Of a stretch of DNA of 64,000 bases, positions 19,754-29,024 are shown piece by piece; position 1 is the stretch's first letter; each line of letters opens with the position of its first letter. Below the pieces are notes generated by a model. That model saw only the letters and a program-made list of their open reading frames with translations, made no database searches and was not told the DNA's origin. The stretch covers positions 596,370 to 660,369 of the forward strand of contig NZ_LMMO01000001.1 of the NCBI RefSeq assembly GCF_001422285.1, written 5' to 3'. This DNA comes from Frigoribacterium sp. Leaf263. Lineage in GTDB: Bacteria; Actinomycetota; Actinomycetes; Actinomycetales; Microbacteriaceae. The translations under genes and the position numbers were made by a program.

Positions 19754-19951
19754 CTAAGCGGTCTTGTTCTGGTCGTGATCGGCGTCGTATTCGTCGTCGA
19801 AGTCGTCGGCCCACTTGTCGACGTAATCGTCGCCGGAGTCGCTCTTGGTAGCCAGCTCTTTTTCGAGTGCACCGTAGTTGGTGTCAGGGCTGAAGTACTT
19901 CAGCTCTCTGGCGACCTTGGTGTGCTTGGCTTTTTGACGGCCGCGCCCCAT
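19754..19951 (-). CDS. DUF3073 domain protein
   Basis: A 65-aa small, highly charged protein beginning MGRGRQKAKHTKVARELKYF, the hallmark of DUF3073, which is conserved next to purF-purM in Actinobacteria. The C-terminal half is acidic (WADDFDDEYDADHDQ). Its function is unknown; the basic head and acidic tail would suit nucleic-acid or ribosome binding, but that is speculation. AGAGGGGG provides a strong ribosome site. A TAAGAT -10 box with a TG extension lies at 20041 to 20036. Confidence 0.92.
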   Translation of the reverse strand: MGRGRQKAKHTKVARELKYFSPDTNYGALEKELATKSDSGDDYVDKWADDFDDEYDADHDQNKTA

Positions 19952-20167
19952 GCGTGACCCCCTCTGAATTCGGCCCGGAAGCGGTGTCGGACGAACCGGG
20001 TACAGCCGACTGATGACAGTTGCAAAACTGGACCGATCTTAGCATGTACCCCATGAGCCGACTGTGCGTCGGGCGGGGGTCATCGTGGGCCCGGTCGGGG
20101 TCTGTCACGATGGCAGGAGACACCGTCGGGTCAGCGAAGCTCACGACGCCCGACGAGAGGCGTGATC

Positions 20168-20677
20168 ATGACCCCAGCGACACTGCGCGCTTCGTGGGCG
20201 AGCCGGACCATCGCGATCGTCGCCCTGGTCTTCTACGGCCTCGGTGTCGCGCTCGTGGCCTTCTGGCCGTCGCCGGTCGACCAGGGCGCCCGCCCGCTGA
20301 TCCTGCGCGGCCTGGCGCTGCTGCACCGCCGCGGCATCCCCGAGTCGTTCGACTACGCCGCCCTCGAGTTCGCGGCCAACATCGCCTTCTTCGTGCCGTT
20401 CGGTCTGATCGTCGTGCTGCTGGTCGGCGGCCGCCGGTGGTGGCTCGGCGTGCTGGTCGGCTTCTCGGGCAGCGTCGTCGTCGAGCTCGGGCAGCACTTC
20501 TTCCTGCCGTCGCGGTTCGCGACCGTCGACGACGTCATCGCGAACACCGCGGGCGCTCTGCTCGGGTCGATCGCCGGCGTGGTCGCCCTCTGGGCACGCC
20601 GCTCGAGCCGGATGGCGAGGAGGCGCGCGCAGCTGGAGCGCCGCCGGTCGCGCGAGCGGGTCGGAGCGTCGGCGTAG
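20168..20677 (+). CDS. VanZ-like membrane protein
   Basis: A 169-aa integral membrane protein of the VanZ family, members of which are linked to low-level teicoplanin resistance. It has four hydrophobic segments, starting with IAIVALVFYGLGVALVAFWP. The family hallmarks are EFAANIAFFVPFG and SVVVELGQHFFLPSRFATVDDVIANTAGALLG. The C-terminal 30 residues are arginine-rich and include a dispersed-repeat core (20619-20626). ATG at 20168 fits GAGAGG at 20155-20160 better than GTG at 20162. It stands at the left edge of the polysaccharide locus. Confidence 0.85.
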   Translation: MTPATLRASWASRTIAIVALVFYGLGVALVAFWPSPVDQGARPLILRGLALLHRRGIPESFDYAALEFAANIAFFVPFGLIVVLLVGGRRWWLGVLVGFSGSVVVELGQHFFLPSRFATVDDVIANTAGALLGSIAGVVALWARRSSRMARRRAQLERRRSRERVGASA

Positions 20678-20912
20678 CGGCGTTATACACCTGAAGGATG
20701 AACTTGCGGCCCTCGTTGCGGGGCCAAGCGTCTGCATTTGCGGGCAAAAGTTCGGAAACGGTCGACGCCTATGTGAGGATATTGACGGCCCAACGTGACG
20801 ATTCTTCGCGGGGCGAGAGCCGTTTCAGGCCTTCTCGCTGCGTATCTGGGCCGCTCTCGGGGGCCGTGCCATGGCGCCGGGTACCCGACCGACGACAGAA
20901 AGAGGCCGCCGC

Positions 20913-22349
20913 GTGGAGCTGCGTGACTACATCCGTATTCTTCGAAAAGGATGGATCCTGATCGTTGCCGTGACGTTGATCGGCGTCGCCGCAGGCGCTT
21001 TGGCGTCGATTCTCGCTACGCCGAAGTACGTGTCGTCGACCCAGCTGTTCGTCAGCGTCCAGTCATCCGACTCGAGCAGCGCGTCCGACCTCGTTCAGGG
21101 TGGCAACGCCGCTCAGCAGAAGGTCCGTTCCTACGTCGACGTCGTCACGAGCACGAGCGTCCTGACCCCCGTCATCGAAGATCTGGGGCTCGATCTGACG
21201 CCATCTGCTCTGGCGGAGCAGGTATCGGCTGAGTCGCCCCTGAACACAGTGCTCATCAACATCACTGTCGAGGACGCGAGCCCGCAGTTGGCGGCGAATA
21301 TCGCGAATGCCGTCGGGACGAGCTTCGCCACCGTCGTCGCGGACGACCTCGAGTCGCCCGCTGGCAGCGGTCCCAGCTTGGTCAAGATCGCGACGATCGA
21401 GCCGGCGATAGCGGCTACTGCACCGTCGTCGCCCCGGACTTCGCTCAACCTCGCGCTGGGCTTCATCGTCGGTCTCGTACTGGGAGCCGGAATCGCAGTG
21501 CTGCGAGGAACGCTCGACACTCGCATTCATGGTTCTCACGATGTCGAGATGGTGACTGACGCGCCGATCCTGGGCGGCATCAGCTTCGATCCGGGCGCGA
21601 AGAAGCGTCCCTTGATCGTCAACGCGGATCCTCGCAGCCCCCGGGCCGAGTCCTTCCGATCGCTCCGCACGAACCTTCAGTTCGTCAACCTCGATTCGTC
21701 CTCGCGATGCCTCGTCATGACATCGTCCCTGCCCGGCGAGGGAAAGACGACTACCACCTCCAATCTCGCCGTGGCTCTCGCGGAGACGGGTGCGAGCGTC
21801 GCCGTCGTCGATGGTGATCTCCGTCTCCCTCGTCTCGCCGACACGATGGGCCTCGAGGGCGCCGTGGGGCTGACTGACGTCCTCATCGGGCGGGCGGATC
21901 TGCAAGACGTGCTGCAGCCCTGGGGTCGAGGGACGCTCTACGTGCTGCCCGCGGGGCGCATCCCCCCGAACCCCAGTGAGCTGCTCGGCTCCAAAGCGAT
22001 GGTCGCGTTGCTAGAGTCCCTGACGGCGTCGTTCGACTACGTCTTGATCGATGCCCCGCCCCTTCTGCCTGTCACGGACGCTGCGATCCTCTCGAAGCTG
22101 ACGGGTGGAGCCGTCGTCGTAGCTGCAGCTGGCCGGACTACACGAACTGAGCTGCAGTCGGCCATGCGGACCCTCGATCACATCGGCGGTCGAGTTCTCG
22201 GCGTCGTCATGACGATGCTCCCGACCAAGGGGCCTGATGCCTATGGCTACGGCAACTACGGCGCTTACTACGGCATGGACCAGGACAAGATCGACGGACC
22301 GAACGAGATGCCCAGCGCGACGCCGAAGACGCAGGTGAGATCGCGGTGA
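20913..22349 (+). CDS. Wzz-type chain-length regulator fused to a bacterial tyrosine kinase
   Basis: A 478-aa polysaccharide co-polymerase with attached BY-kinase. The N-terminal Wzz domain (about 1-200) is bounded by membrane segments WILIVAVTLIGVAAGALAS and LNLALGFIVGLVLGAGIAVL. The kinase domain has Walker A SSLPGEGKTTTTSN near residue 275, Walker A' VAVVDGDLRLP and Walker B YVLIDAPPLL. A tyrosine cluster near 445-460 (YGYGNYGAYYG) is the likely autophosphorylation tail. GTG at 20913 has AGAAAGAGG upstream. Its stop overlaps the phosphatase start by 4 nt (GTGA). It controls chain length and export of the polymer made by this locus. Confidence 0.9.
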   Translation: MELRDYIRILRKGWILIVAVTLIGVAAGALASILATPKYVSSTQLFVSVQSSDSSSASDLVQGGNAAQQKVRSYVDVVTSTSVLTPVIEDLGLDLTPSALAEQVSAESPLNTVLINITVEDASPQLAANIANAVGTSFATVVADDLESPAGSGPSLVKIATIEPAIAATAPSSPRTSLNLALGFIVGLVLGAGIAVLRGTLDTRIHGSHDVEMVTDAPILGGISFDPGAKKRPLIVNADPRSPRAESFRSLRTNLQFVNLDSSSRCLVMTSSLPGEGKTTTTSNLAVALAETGASVAVVDGDLRLPRLADTMGLEGAVGLTDVLIGRADLQDVLQPWGRGTLYVLPAGRIPPNPSELLGSKAMVALLESLTASFDYVLIDAPPLLPVTDAAILSKLTGGAVVVAAAGRTTRTELQSAMRTLDHIGGRVLGVVMTMLPTKGPDAYGYGNYGAYYGMDQDKIDGPNEMPSATPKTQVRSR

Positions 22350-23017
22350 GCATGGCGTTCAGCTTCGATCGAACGCCCACCTCATCCCGATTCCGAGTGC
22401 TCACCGTCTGCACGGGCAACATCTGTCGCTCGCCGATGGCGGAGCAGTATCTCCGGGCGGGATTCGATCGGGCCGGATTGTCCGATGTCCTCGTCGAGAG
22501 TGCCGGCACCATGGCGCAAGACGGACAGGGTATGCCGGCGCAGGCCGAGGCCCTGGTGAGGCGTTTCGGAGCGGATCCTTCCGACCACCGAGCTCGATAC
22601 CTGTTCGAAGGCCATGTGGCGGGGGCGGATCTCGTCTTCGGAATGGCGCGTGAGCACCGGCGAGCTGTCGTATCGCTCTTTCCGCGAGCCTCTCGCGTGT
22701 CTTTCACCCTCAGGGAGTTCGCCCGGCTGGCCGCAGGCATGACTGACGTCGATCTCGCTGATGCAGCCGCTCTTCCCCTGGATGACGTCGCCGGCCGCCT
22801 CCGCTCCGCAGTCTCGGCGGTCGCAGCGAGACGAGGGTTGGTCGAGCCGGCCGCGGACCCGATCGACGATGATGTCATCGATCCCTATCGCCTCGCCGAC
22901 TCGGTCTTCGATGAGTCGGGACGACAGCTCGTTCCCGCTGCAGACACCGTGTTGAACTTGCTGACAGCAGCCGCGAAGATCACGAAGACAGGCGGAGGTG
23001 CCCTCGATGGCAGCTGA
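22346..23017 (+). CDS. Low-molecular-weight protein-tyrosine phosphatase (Wzb-like)
   Basis: A 223-aa LMW-PTP. The active-site loop is VCTGNICRSP (Cys22, Arg28) and the general-acid aspartate is in DDDVIDPYRLAD. The normal size is about 150 aa; here extra residues lie around 120-170. The GTG start overlaps the kinase stop by 4 nt, so the two are coupled. By family logic it dephosphorylates the tyrosine tail of that kinase and so controls polymerisation. Confidence 0.92.
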   Translation: MSMAFSFDRTPTSSRFRVLTVCTGNICRSPMAEQYLRAGFDRAGLSDVLVESAGTMAQDGQGMPAQAEALVRRFGADPSDHRARYLFEGHVAGADLVFGMAREHRRAVVSLFPRASRVSFTLREFARLAAGMTDVDLADAAALPLDDVAGRLRSAVSAVAARRGLVEPAADPIDDDVIDPYRLADSVFDESGRQLVPAADTVLNLLTAAAKITKTGGGALDGS

Positions 23018-23966
23018 CAAGCGACGCCGACGAGGTGCTCACAGGAACCGTCCTCTCCTCCTCGCGGCCCTGGCCGCCTTCGTCATCGTCGATGTCGGAC
23101 TCGTGGCTCTGGCTCTGACGGGTGCGAACCATGACGTGGATTCGGATGCTGCGCCTCTCGTGCCGAGCGCGTCGTCAGCCGAGAGCCCGGAGGACGAGCC
23201 GACACCTCAGCCGACCGAACCCGACGAGGATCTCACCGCACCGACGTGGTTCTTGTCGGCCGTCGATGCGACAACGGCTTATCGCGCGAGCGCAGGCGCC
23301 TGCCCGGCGACGAGCCCGCCCGTGTTGCAGAAGAGCACGGACTCCGGCTCGACGTGGGTCTCGGCGGCTGTGACGACCGATCTGGCGTCTGTCTTCAGGG
23401 TGCAGGCTGTCGACTCGACTTACGCGTACCTCGTGGGACTTGGGGGTGAGTCGTGTGAGCCCGGGTTGACTGCGACGTACACCTCGGGTGTCGGATTCCA
23501 GACTTACCCGGACCGAGTCGAGTCGACGTGGTACCTCGATCCCCAGGACCTGACGAGCATTCAGAGTCCCGCTGGGCAGATGGACGTGCCCTGTGTGGAT
23601 CCTGTGTCCATCGCGCCGACTGATGACAACGCCGCGGCACTGCTCTGCGCGGATCGGTCCGTGTTCCGCACGATCGATTCCGGAGCGACATGGGACGCAG
23701 GCTCTGACGTTCCAGGGGCAGCTGCCCTGGCGAGCACCGGCACCAGCTACGTTCTTGCGGCTCAAGGCGTCGCGGGCTGCACAGGCGTGAGCATCATCGG
23801 CCTCGGCACGGACGGCGACGAGCCCGTCGCCGTGGGGTGCTCCGGGGACCGGCCCGTAGCCAGCGCACCGAACCAGGAGTTGACCTTGTCGGCTGCCGCA
23901 GGCACCGTGTGGCTCGCCATCGGCGAGAGCGCGGCGGTCTCACTCGACGGTGGCGTCACCTGGTGA
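23007..23966 (+). CDS. Membrane-anchored Asp-box (BNR-like) surface protein
   Basis: A 319-aa protein of unknown function. A basic head (ADKRRRRGAHRNR) and one membrane segment (about 17-42) are followed by a Ser-Pro-Glu-Thr linker and an extracellular region. Three Asp-box motifs are visible: STDSGSTW, TIDSGATW and, as the last residues, SLDGGVTW. Such boxes mark beta-propeller blades of sialidases and YCF48-like proteins. Ending exactly on an Asp-box leaves the final blade incomplete, so the protein may be truncated. ATG at 23007 with GGAGG upstream is chosen; it overlaps the phosphatase gene by 11 nt. Confidence 0.7.
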   Translation: MAADKRRRRGAHRNRPLLLAALAAFVIVDVGLVALALTGANHDVDSDAAPLVPSASSAESPEDEPTPQPTEPDEDLTAPTWFLSAVDATTAYRASAGACPATSPPVLQKSTDSGSTWVSAAVTTDLASVFRVQAVDSTYAYLVGLGGESCEPGLTATYTSGVGFQTYPDRVESTWYLDPQDLTSIQSPAGQMDVPCVDPVSIAPTDDNAAALLCADRSVFRTIDSGATWDAGSDVPGAAALASTGTSYVLAAQGVAGCTGVSIIGLGTDGDEPVAVGCSGDRPVASAPNQELTLSAAAGTVWLAIGESAAVSLDGGVTW

Positions 23967-24093
23967 GACTGAAGCTCCGGTTTTGACCCGGCTCTTCTCG
24001 ACTCGCTCACGTGGCGCTGGCGGGTCAGGGAGCGGAGTGATTTAGGCACCATGACGTCGCTCGCGCGTTGCTGCCGCCGAGTGATCTCCCCGG

Positions 24094-25542
24094 CTACTTG
24101 GCGATGACACCTCGGACGAGCGTCAGGATCTCCAGCATCTGTCGTCGGGCGAACAGCAGGTAGGTCCCTGCGTAGATGACCGCGAAGCTCAGGACACCGG
24201 CCCAGATTCCGACCTCGGTCATCAACCACGTCGCAACGAACCAGCTCAGGCCGAGCGCCGCCATCGCGATGCACCAACCCTTCACGTATTGCAGGATCCG
24301 ATAGTCGATCACGCGGCGGAGGACGAAGAGACGGACCGGCCAGAAAGCGTATTGGCGGACGACGACCGCGATAGCGACGGCCATGACGCCGAACGGGCCT
24401 GCGAGGACGAGGAGGACCGTCCCGAAGGCCGTCTGCGCGACGCTGAGCCAGAACGCCGTCGACGCTCGGCCGACGGCGATGAGCACGGAGCGGTCGAAGA
24501 TGAGCAGAGAGTTCAGTGCTCCGAGGAAGACCAGGATCTGCAGGACGGGCACGGCGGGTACCCACTGCGAGCCGAAGACGATGGGAATGATGACCCACGC
24601 GAAGGCCCCCAGGAAGGCGAAGACGGGCACCGTCGCGAGACTGGTCGTCGAAGTCAATCTGTACAGCAGCGATCGGAGTCTTGGACGATCGTCCTGGAGC
24701 TTCGAGAAGGCGGAGAGGCCGACATTGGAGAACACCGCCGTGAAGAGCTCGATGCAGAGAGAGATGATCCTCATGGCGAAGAAATACTGGCCGAGTGCTT
24801 CCACGCCGAGGAAGAGCGCGACCACGATTCGGTCTGTCTGCGAGTTCGCGAACGAGACGAGTTGAATCCCCAGAACACCCAGGCTGGTGTTCATGAGTTC
24901 CCGGAGACTGCGCCAGCTGAAGCCGAGGCTGACCGAGCGCCAGGCGGAGAGCCACACGAGCACGCCGCCGACGATCGCGAAGCCGAGCGTCTGGACGACA
25001 AGGGCCCAGACGCCGCCGCCGGCGAGAGCCACGGCGACTGCGGCGCCCCCGGAGACGAGAGTCGCCGTCGAGCGACGGATGGCCAGCGCTTTGAATCTCA
25101 TGTCGCGCTCGAGCAGTGCAGCGGGAACGGACGAAAGGCCCTGAATGAAAAGTGAGATGGAGAGTGCCCGGATCACTCCAGCGACTTCCGGCGTACCGAA
25201 GAGTGAAGCGATCGCGTCGGCCGAGAAGAAGCTGGCGACGCCGAGGGCGAGGCCCAGACTGGCGCTGATCGTCAAGGCGGTTCCGATGTCACGTCTGGAT
25301 AGCACAGACCGTTGGATCAGCGCATTTCCGAAGCCAGCATCCACGAACACCGTGACGAAGACGACGTAAGAGCTCGCCAGCGCGACCGCCCCGAAGTCCG
25401 ACGGCGACAGGAGCCGGCCGAGGATGACGAAGACGACGAGGGTGAAGACCCGGGAGATCCACTTGTCCAGGAAGGACCAGAAGATGGATGTGCCGATCTT
25501 CCGCCCGAAGTCCTCTGGATTGGCTTGCGGTGCCGTGGGCAT
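24094..25542 (-). CDS. Wzx-like polysaccharide flippase (PST/MOP family)
   Basis: A 482-aa protein with about twelve to fourteen membrane segments. It begins with the RKIGTSIFWSFLDKWISR head and the VFVILGRLLSPSDFGAVAL loop typical of polysaccharide-specific transporters. It would flip lipid-linked repeat units across the membrane for polymerisation. ATG at 25542 lies 2 nt from the stop of the glycosyltransferase upstream, so wzy, glycosyltransferase and flippase form one minus-strand operon. Confidence 0.88.
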   Translation of the reverse strand: MPTAPQANPEDFGRKIGTSIFWSFLDKWISRVFTLVVFVILGRLLSPSDFGAVALASSYVVFVTVFVDAGFGNALIQRSVLSRRDIGTALTISASLGLALGVASFFSADAIASLFGTPEVAGVIRALSISLFIQGLSSVPAALLERDMRFKALAIRRSTATLVSGGAAVAVALAGGGVWALVVQTLGFAIVGGVLVWLSAWRSVSLGFSWRSLRELMNTSLGVLGIQLVSFANSQTDRIVVALFLGVEALGQYFFAMRIISLCIELFTAVFSNVGLSAFSKLQDDRPRLRSLLYRLTSTTSLATVPVFAFLGAFAWVIIPIVFGSQWVPAVPVLQILVFLGALNSLLIFDRSVLIAVGRASTAFWLSVAQTAFGTVLLVLAGPFGVMAVAIAVVVRQYAFWPVRLFVLRRVIDYRILQYVKGWCIAMAALGLSWFVATWLMTEVGIWAGVLSFAVIYAGTYLLFARRQMLEILTLVRGVIAK

Positions 25543-25544
25543 CG

Positions 25545-26282
25545 TCAGCCGAGCGTGGGGTAGAGAGTGATGACTCGTCTCGTCACATCCGCTAGAGCAG
25601 CGGCGAACTCGTCGCTGCGACGCTCGGGCTGAGGTCCGGGTTTTCTCGCGAGGAGCTTCTGCGCCTTGCCGAGATAGGTGTCGAACGCGGATCGACGGTA
25701 TCCGCTCCGCAGATCTCCGGTGAAATGCCTGATGTGGTCGTCGAGCTCCGGCTCGAAGGTGTTGTTCCACGTCAACGGCATGCGGTCCGCCTTGGCGACC
25801 GTGCGATCGACGAAGATGAAGTTGCCGTTCTCGTACTTGAGACCGGCACGGTCTTCAGAGGAGATCGGGCGGGTCATCGAATCCAGGACAGTTGCGATGT
25901 AGCCGCGCGACGACTGACTGTTCCTGGCGAAGATGACGCCTGAATTGACGCGACCGGAGCGGCCCTCCGCGAGATAGAGGTCGCTCGAGCCGTCGGGCAG
26001 ATCGGTCCGGAAGTCCGGTGCCTTGGTCCGGACGACGCAGTCGGCGTCGATGTAGCCCACCCAGTCCCTGCCGGAATCCAGACCGGCGGCCAGGAGCGGG
26101 ACCTTCAACCAGGCGGCGATCGCCGGGTCGGTGACGAACGGCTTCGTCACGCAGACGTAATCGGCGCCGATTCGTTTCGCGTACGCCTCATGAGACCGTA
26201 TGGCGGCCTTGTAGGACGTTCCGTAGCCGTTCAACGCAACGGTGTAGAGAAGTGTTCTCGAAGTCATAGGTCGGGGTCGCAT
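25545..26282 (-). CDS. Glycosyltransferase with DxD motif (GT8/GT34-like)
   Basis: A 245-aa GT-A-type enzyme. YIDADCVVRTK carries the metal-binding DxD, preceded by IGADYVCVTKPFV and followed by GRVNSGVIFARNS, a pattern of galactosyl- and glucosyltransferases with retaining folds. It is expected to add one sugar to the repeat unit. The start at 26282 or the internal ATG at 26267 are both possible; neither has a clear ribosome site. It lies between wzy (12 nt) and wzx (2 nt). Confidence 0.72.
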   Translation of the reverse strand: MRPRPMTSRTLLYTVALNGYGTSYKAAIRSHEAYAKRIGADYVCVTKPFVTDPAIAAWLKVPLLAAGLDSGRDWVGYIDADCVVRTKAPDFRTDLPDGSSDLYLAEGRSGRVNSGVIFARNSQSSRGYIATVLDSMTRPISSEDRAGLKYENGNFIFVDRTVAKADRMPLTWNNTFEPELDDHIRHFTGDLRSGYRRSAFDTYLGKAQKLLARKPGPQPERRSDEFAAALADVTRRVITLYPTLG

Positions 26283-26294
26283 CTCAGTCTCGCG

Positions 26295-27665
26295 TCAAGA
26301 GTCCTTGACGGCTGATGTCTTGTAGTTGGGTATCACGAAGGCACGGGACACATCGTCGGGTGTCCGGCGGGGCTCCTCGACAGGTGCTGGATCCGAGACA
26401 GTGTTCTCGCCCAGGGTTTCAGGTGCCTCAGTGACGACGCTCCTCGCTCCGTAGACGTGAGCGAGCGCGAGGCCCAACAGGAAGAGGATTCCGGGGTTCG
26501 ACTCGACGCCGTTGAATGAGGCGACCATGATGCCGAACGTGAGAGTCAGGCCCAGCCCGGCCAAGTCGCCCTGACGCAGGGCGCGAAGAGTCGCGACGAC
26601 GATGATCAACGCGAAGAGGACCACGCCTGCTATGCCGGCGCTGATGAAGAGTTGGTAGTAAGCGTTCTCGATGAGGAACGCCTCGGGGTTGAACTGAAAA
26701 GCCGCAGCGGTCGACGTGCCGATGCCCGACCCTACGAAACGGCTGTTCTCGGCAGCTGCCCAGATGATCGTGTCGAGGCTCTGGCGTGCCGCCACGGAGG
26801 ATAGCGCTTCAGCCGAGAACAGGCGCTCCTGCAGTTGCGGTATCTGGAAGACTGCGACGCCCGCCACGATGAGGCCCATGGAGATGGCGACTTTACCGAA
26901 CAGCCGGAGCTGAGTCTGACGGAAGATCGCGATCGAGGAGATCGCGACGAGTGCGACTGCCAGGACCGCGATGCCTCCGCGAGAGACGGTCAAGACGGTC
27001 GCCAGTCCCGAAACGGCTGCCACGACCAGGGCCCACTTCTTCCCCTGCATGATCCCCCAGCCGAAGGCGAAAGCTGCAGACATGCTGTAGAAGAGCGCCG
27101 CGTAGAGGGGGTGCCCGAATGACGCATTGACGCGGTAGACGGACCACGTACGCACGAGGGGGCTGCTCAGCAACTGCCGGATGTAGTCATAGACGGGATT
27201 GGACTCGAGAAGGAACTCCGCTATGCCGTAGAGCGCCATCAAACCTGCGGTCCAGAGCCACACGGTCCGCAGGGTCGAGAGCGAGTCGGCGTCCCTGCCG
27301 CCGATCGCCACCATGACGACCCCAAGGATGAAGGGGACTATCCAACCCAGACTCGTGAGGGGGTTGATGCTCCACGTGAGCGTGGCGACGTACCACCCCA
27401 ACGACACGATCAAGAAGGCGACCATCGCATTACGTTGCTTGCGCGTCTTCAGGTCCTCTGCGCGGTTGCGGAGTGTCCGCAGGAGCCAGACCGCCACGAC
27501 CCACCCGAATGGCGGTATGCCTTGGATGAAAGAGTTCTCCGCGTAGATGAAGCGGGGCAGGACGACGAAGACCACCAGGGCGATAGCCAGGCCGTAGCGC
27601 CTCGGTAGGACCATTGCGAGGAGGACCGCCGCCAGGCCGACGACGAGTGCGATGATGCTACCCAC
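26295..27665 (-). CDS. Wzy-like O-antigen/polysaccharide polymerase
   Basis: A 456-aa polytopic protein with about twelve membrane segments and the long periplasmic-type loop expected of Wzy/WaaL. The region around GSGIGTSTAAAFQFNPEAF and then AYYQLFISAGIAGVVLF resembles the conserved end of O-antigen ligase/polymerase proteins. The last 50 residues are a soluble tail. The start is GTG at 27665. A candidate extended -10 (TGC-TATGCT, 27867 to 27862) would give a leader of about 190 nt. Confidence 0.8.
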   Translation of the reverse strand: MGSIIALVVGLAAVLLAMVLPRRYGLAIALVVFVVLPRFIYAENSFIQGIPPFGWVVAVWLLRTLRNRAEDLKTRKQRNAMVAFLIVSLGWYVATLTWSINPLTSLGWIVPFILGVVMVAIGGRDADSLSTLRTVWLWTAGLMALYGIAEFLLESNPVYDYIRQLLSSPLVRTWSVYRVNASFGHPLYAALFYSMSAAFAFGWGIMQGKKWALVVAAVSGLATVLTVSRGGIAVLAVALVAISSIAIFRQTQLRLFGKVAISMGLIVAGVAVFQIPQLQERLFSAEALSSVAARQSLDTIIWAAAENSRFVGSGIGTSTAAAFQFNPEAFLIENAYYQLFISAGIAGVVLFALIIVVATLRALRQGDLAGLGLTLTFGIMVASFNGVESNPGILFLLGLALAHVYGARSVVTEAPETLGENTVSDPAPVEEPRRTPDDVSRAFVIPNYKTSAVKDS

Positions 27666-27953
27666 GGAGCCACCCGTCGTGACGTCGCGTCGTCGGGGCG
27701 CTCGATCGCCTCTGTGCTCTGAAGTGGATGTTCATCTACTTGCTCGTGTCCCCCCGGGGAATGCGAGGACGCACTCCGAAAGCATCAGATCTGCCGTCGC
27801 GTGATATCGAGGCTGACGGACCCGACGATCGAAAGGGCTACAGATCATGGAGCCCCGCGCAAGCATAGCAACGGACGACTCTGCGCATTTTGCCCTGCGG
27901 CTAGGCTCATATCGGTCTTCGTCGCGACGGCGGGGCCTGAGCGAAAAGGACCC

Positions 27954-29024
27954 ATGAAAGTTCTCATAACCGTCAGGCGCTCCACTGCGACATCGAACCC
28001 GTACGTGGACCTCCTGCAAGAGTCGTTCGGCCCGGAGACGAGTGTCGTCCGCTTCACCTACGGTCGCGCCGTCTTCGGTCGGTATGACGTACTTCATGTC
28101 CAGTGGCCCGAGTACATCTTCCGAGGTTCCACTCCGCTCAAAGCCATCGTCAAGGCTGTGCCCGGCCTGGCGCTCCTGCTCAGGCTCTGGCTCTTTCGAG
28201 TGCCCGTGGTGGCCACTGTGCACAACGAGTCCGCCCATGAGCCGCCCGGGCTTCTCGAGAGGGTCCAGGTCGCTCTGCTCGCGCGTCTCACCGTGCTCGA
28301 CATCTACCTTAACGAGGCGGAGACCAACGACATGGGCCGGGGCGTCGTCATTCTCCACGGTGACTATCCGTCCTATGGAGAGGCGCGTCGCGGCGGCGAC
28401 CGAGGTGATTCGCGCCTCCTGTTCTTCGGGCAGGTGAGGCCCTACAAGGGGGTCGAGGACCTCATCCGCGCGACGCGGGATCAGCGCGGTGTCCACCTCC
28501 GGATTGCAGGTCTGGCCCTCGATCCCGCATACGCCGACTCTCTCCGCGCTTTGACAGAAGGCCTTGAAGGCGTGGAACTCGATTTCGGGCACCTCAGTGA
28601 TCAGCGACTCGACGACGATATCCGTGCAAGTGACCTCGTCGTCCTCCCCTACAAGCGCATGTACAACTCCGGAGCGGTGCTACTGGCACTGGGGAATGGA
28701 ACGCCCGTGCTGGTCCCGAGCAGTTCCTCGACTCGCGCGCTCGCCGACGAGGTGGGGCATGAATGGGTGACCCTCTTCGACGCACCGGTCAAGGCCTCGG
28801 ACGTCCTGCGCGCTCGTCAGTCCGTGCTCTCGATCGACGATGACGAGCGCCCGGACCTTTCCAGGCGCGATCGACGAGTCATTGGGATCTTGCATGAACG
28901 GCTGTACGGCCTCGTCCTCGATCGGCGGGGTTCGTCGCGGCGGCTGTGGAGAGAGCAGGTCCTGCGCCGCGTCGCGGTAGATGACGATTTCGGGCGGCAT
29001 TCCGAGCGGAACAGGACCGTCTAG
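27954..29024 (+). CDS. Glycosyltransferase, GT-B fold (GT4-like)
   Basis: A 356-aa GT-B enzyme. The N-terminal domain binds the acceptor (KVLITVRRSTATSNPYVDLL). The C-terminal donor domain shows LLFFGQVRPYKGVEDLIRA and DLVVLPYKRMYNSGAVLLALGNGTPVLVP, where EX7E-like acidic residues are reduced. ATG at 27954 has AAGGA 4 nt upstream, and a TAGGCT -10 box lies at 27902-27907. Its stop shares the CTAG at 29021-29024 with the convergent neighbour. The linkage made is unknown. Confidence 0.82.
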   Translation: MKVLITVRRSTATSNPYVDLLQESFGPETSVVRFTYGRAVFGRYDVLHVQWPEYIFRGSTPLKAIVKAVPGLALLLRLWLFRVPVVATVHNESAHEPPGLLERVQVALLARLTVLDIYLNEAETNDMGRGVVILHGDYPSYGEARRGGDRGDSRLLFFGQVRPYKGVEDLIRATRDQRGVHLRIAGLALDPAYADSLRALTEGLEGVELDFGHLSDQRLDDDIRASDLVVLPYKRMYNSGAVLLALGNGTPVLVPSSSSTRALADEVGHEWVTLFDAPVKASDVLRARQSVLSIDDDERPDLSRRDRRVIGILHERLYGLVLDRRGSSRRLWREQVLRRVAVDDDFGRHSERNRTV

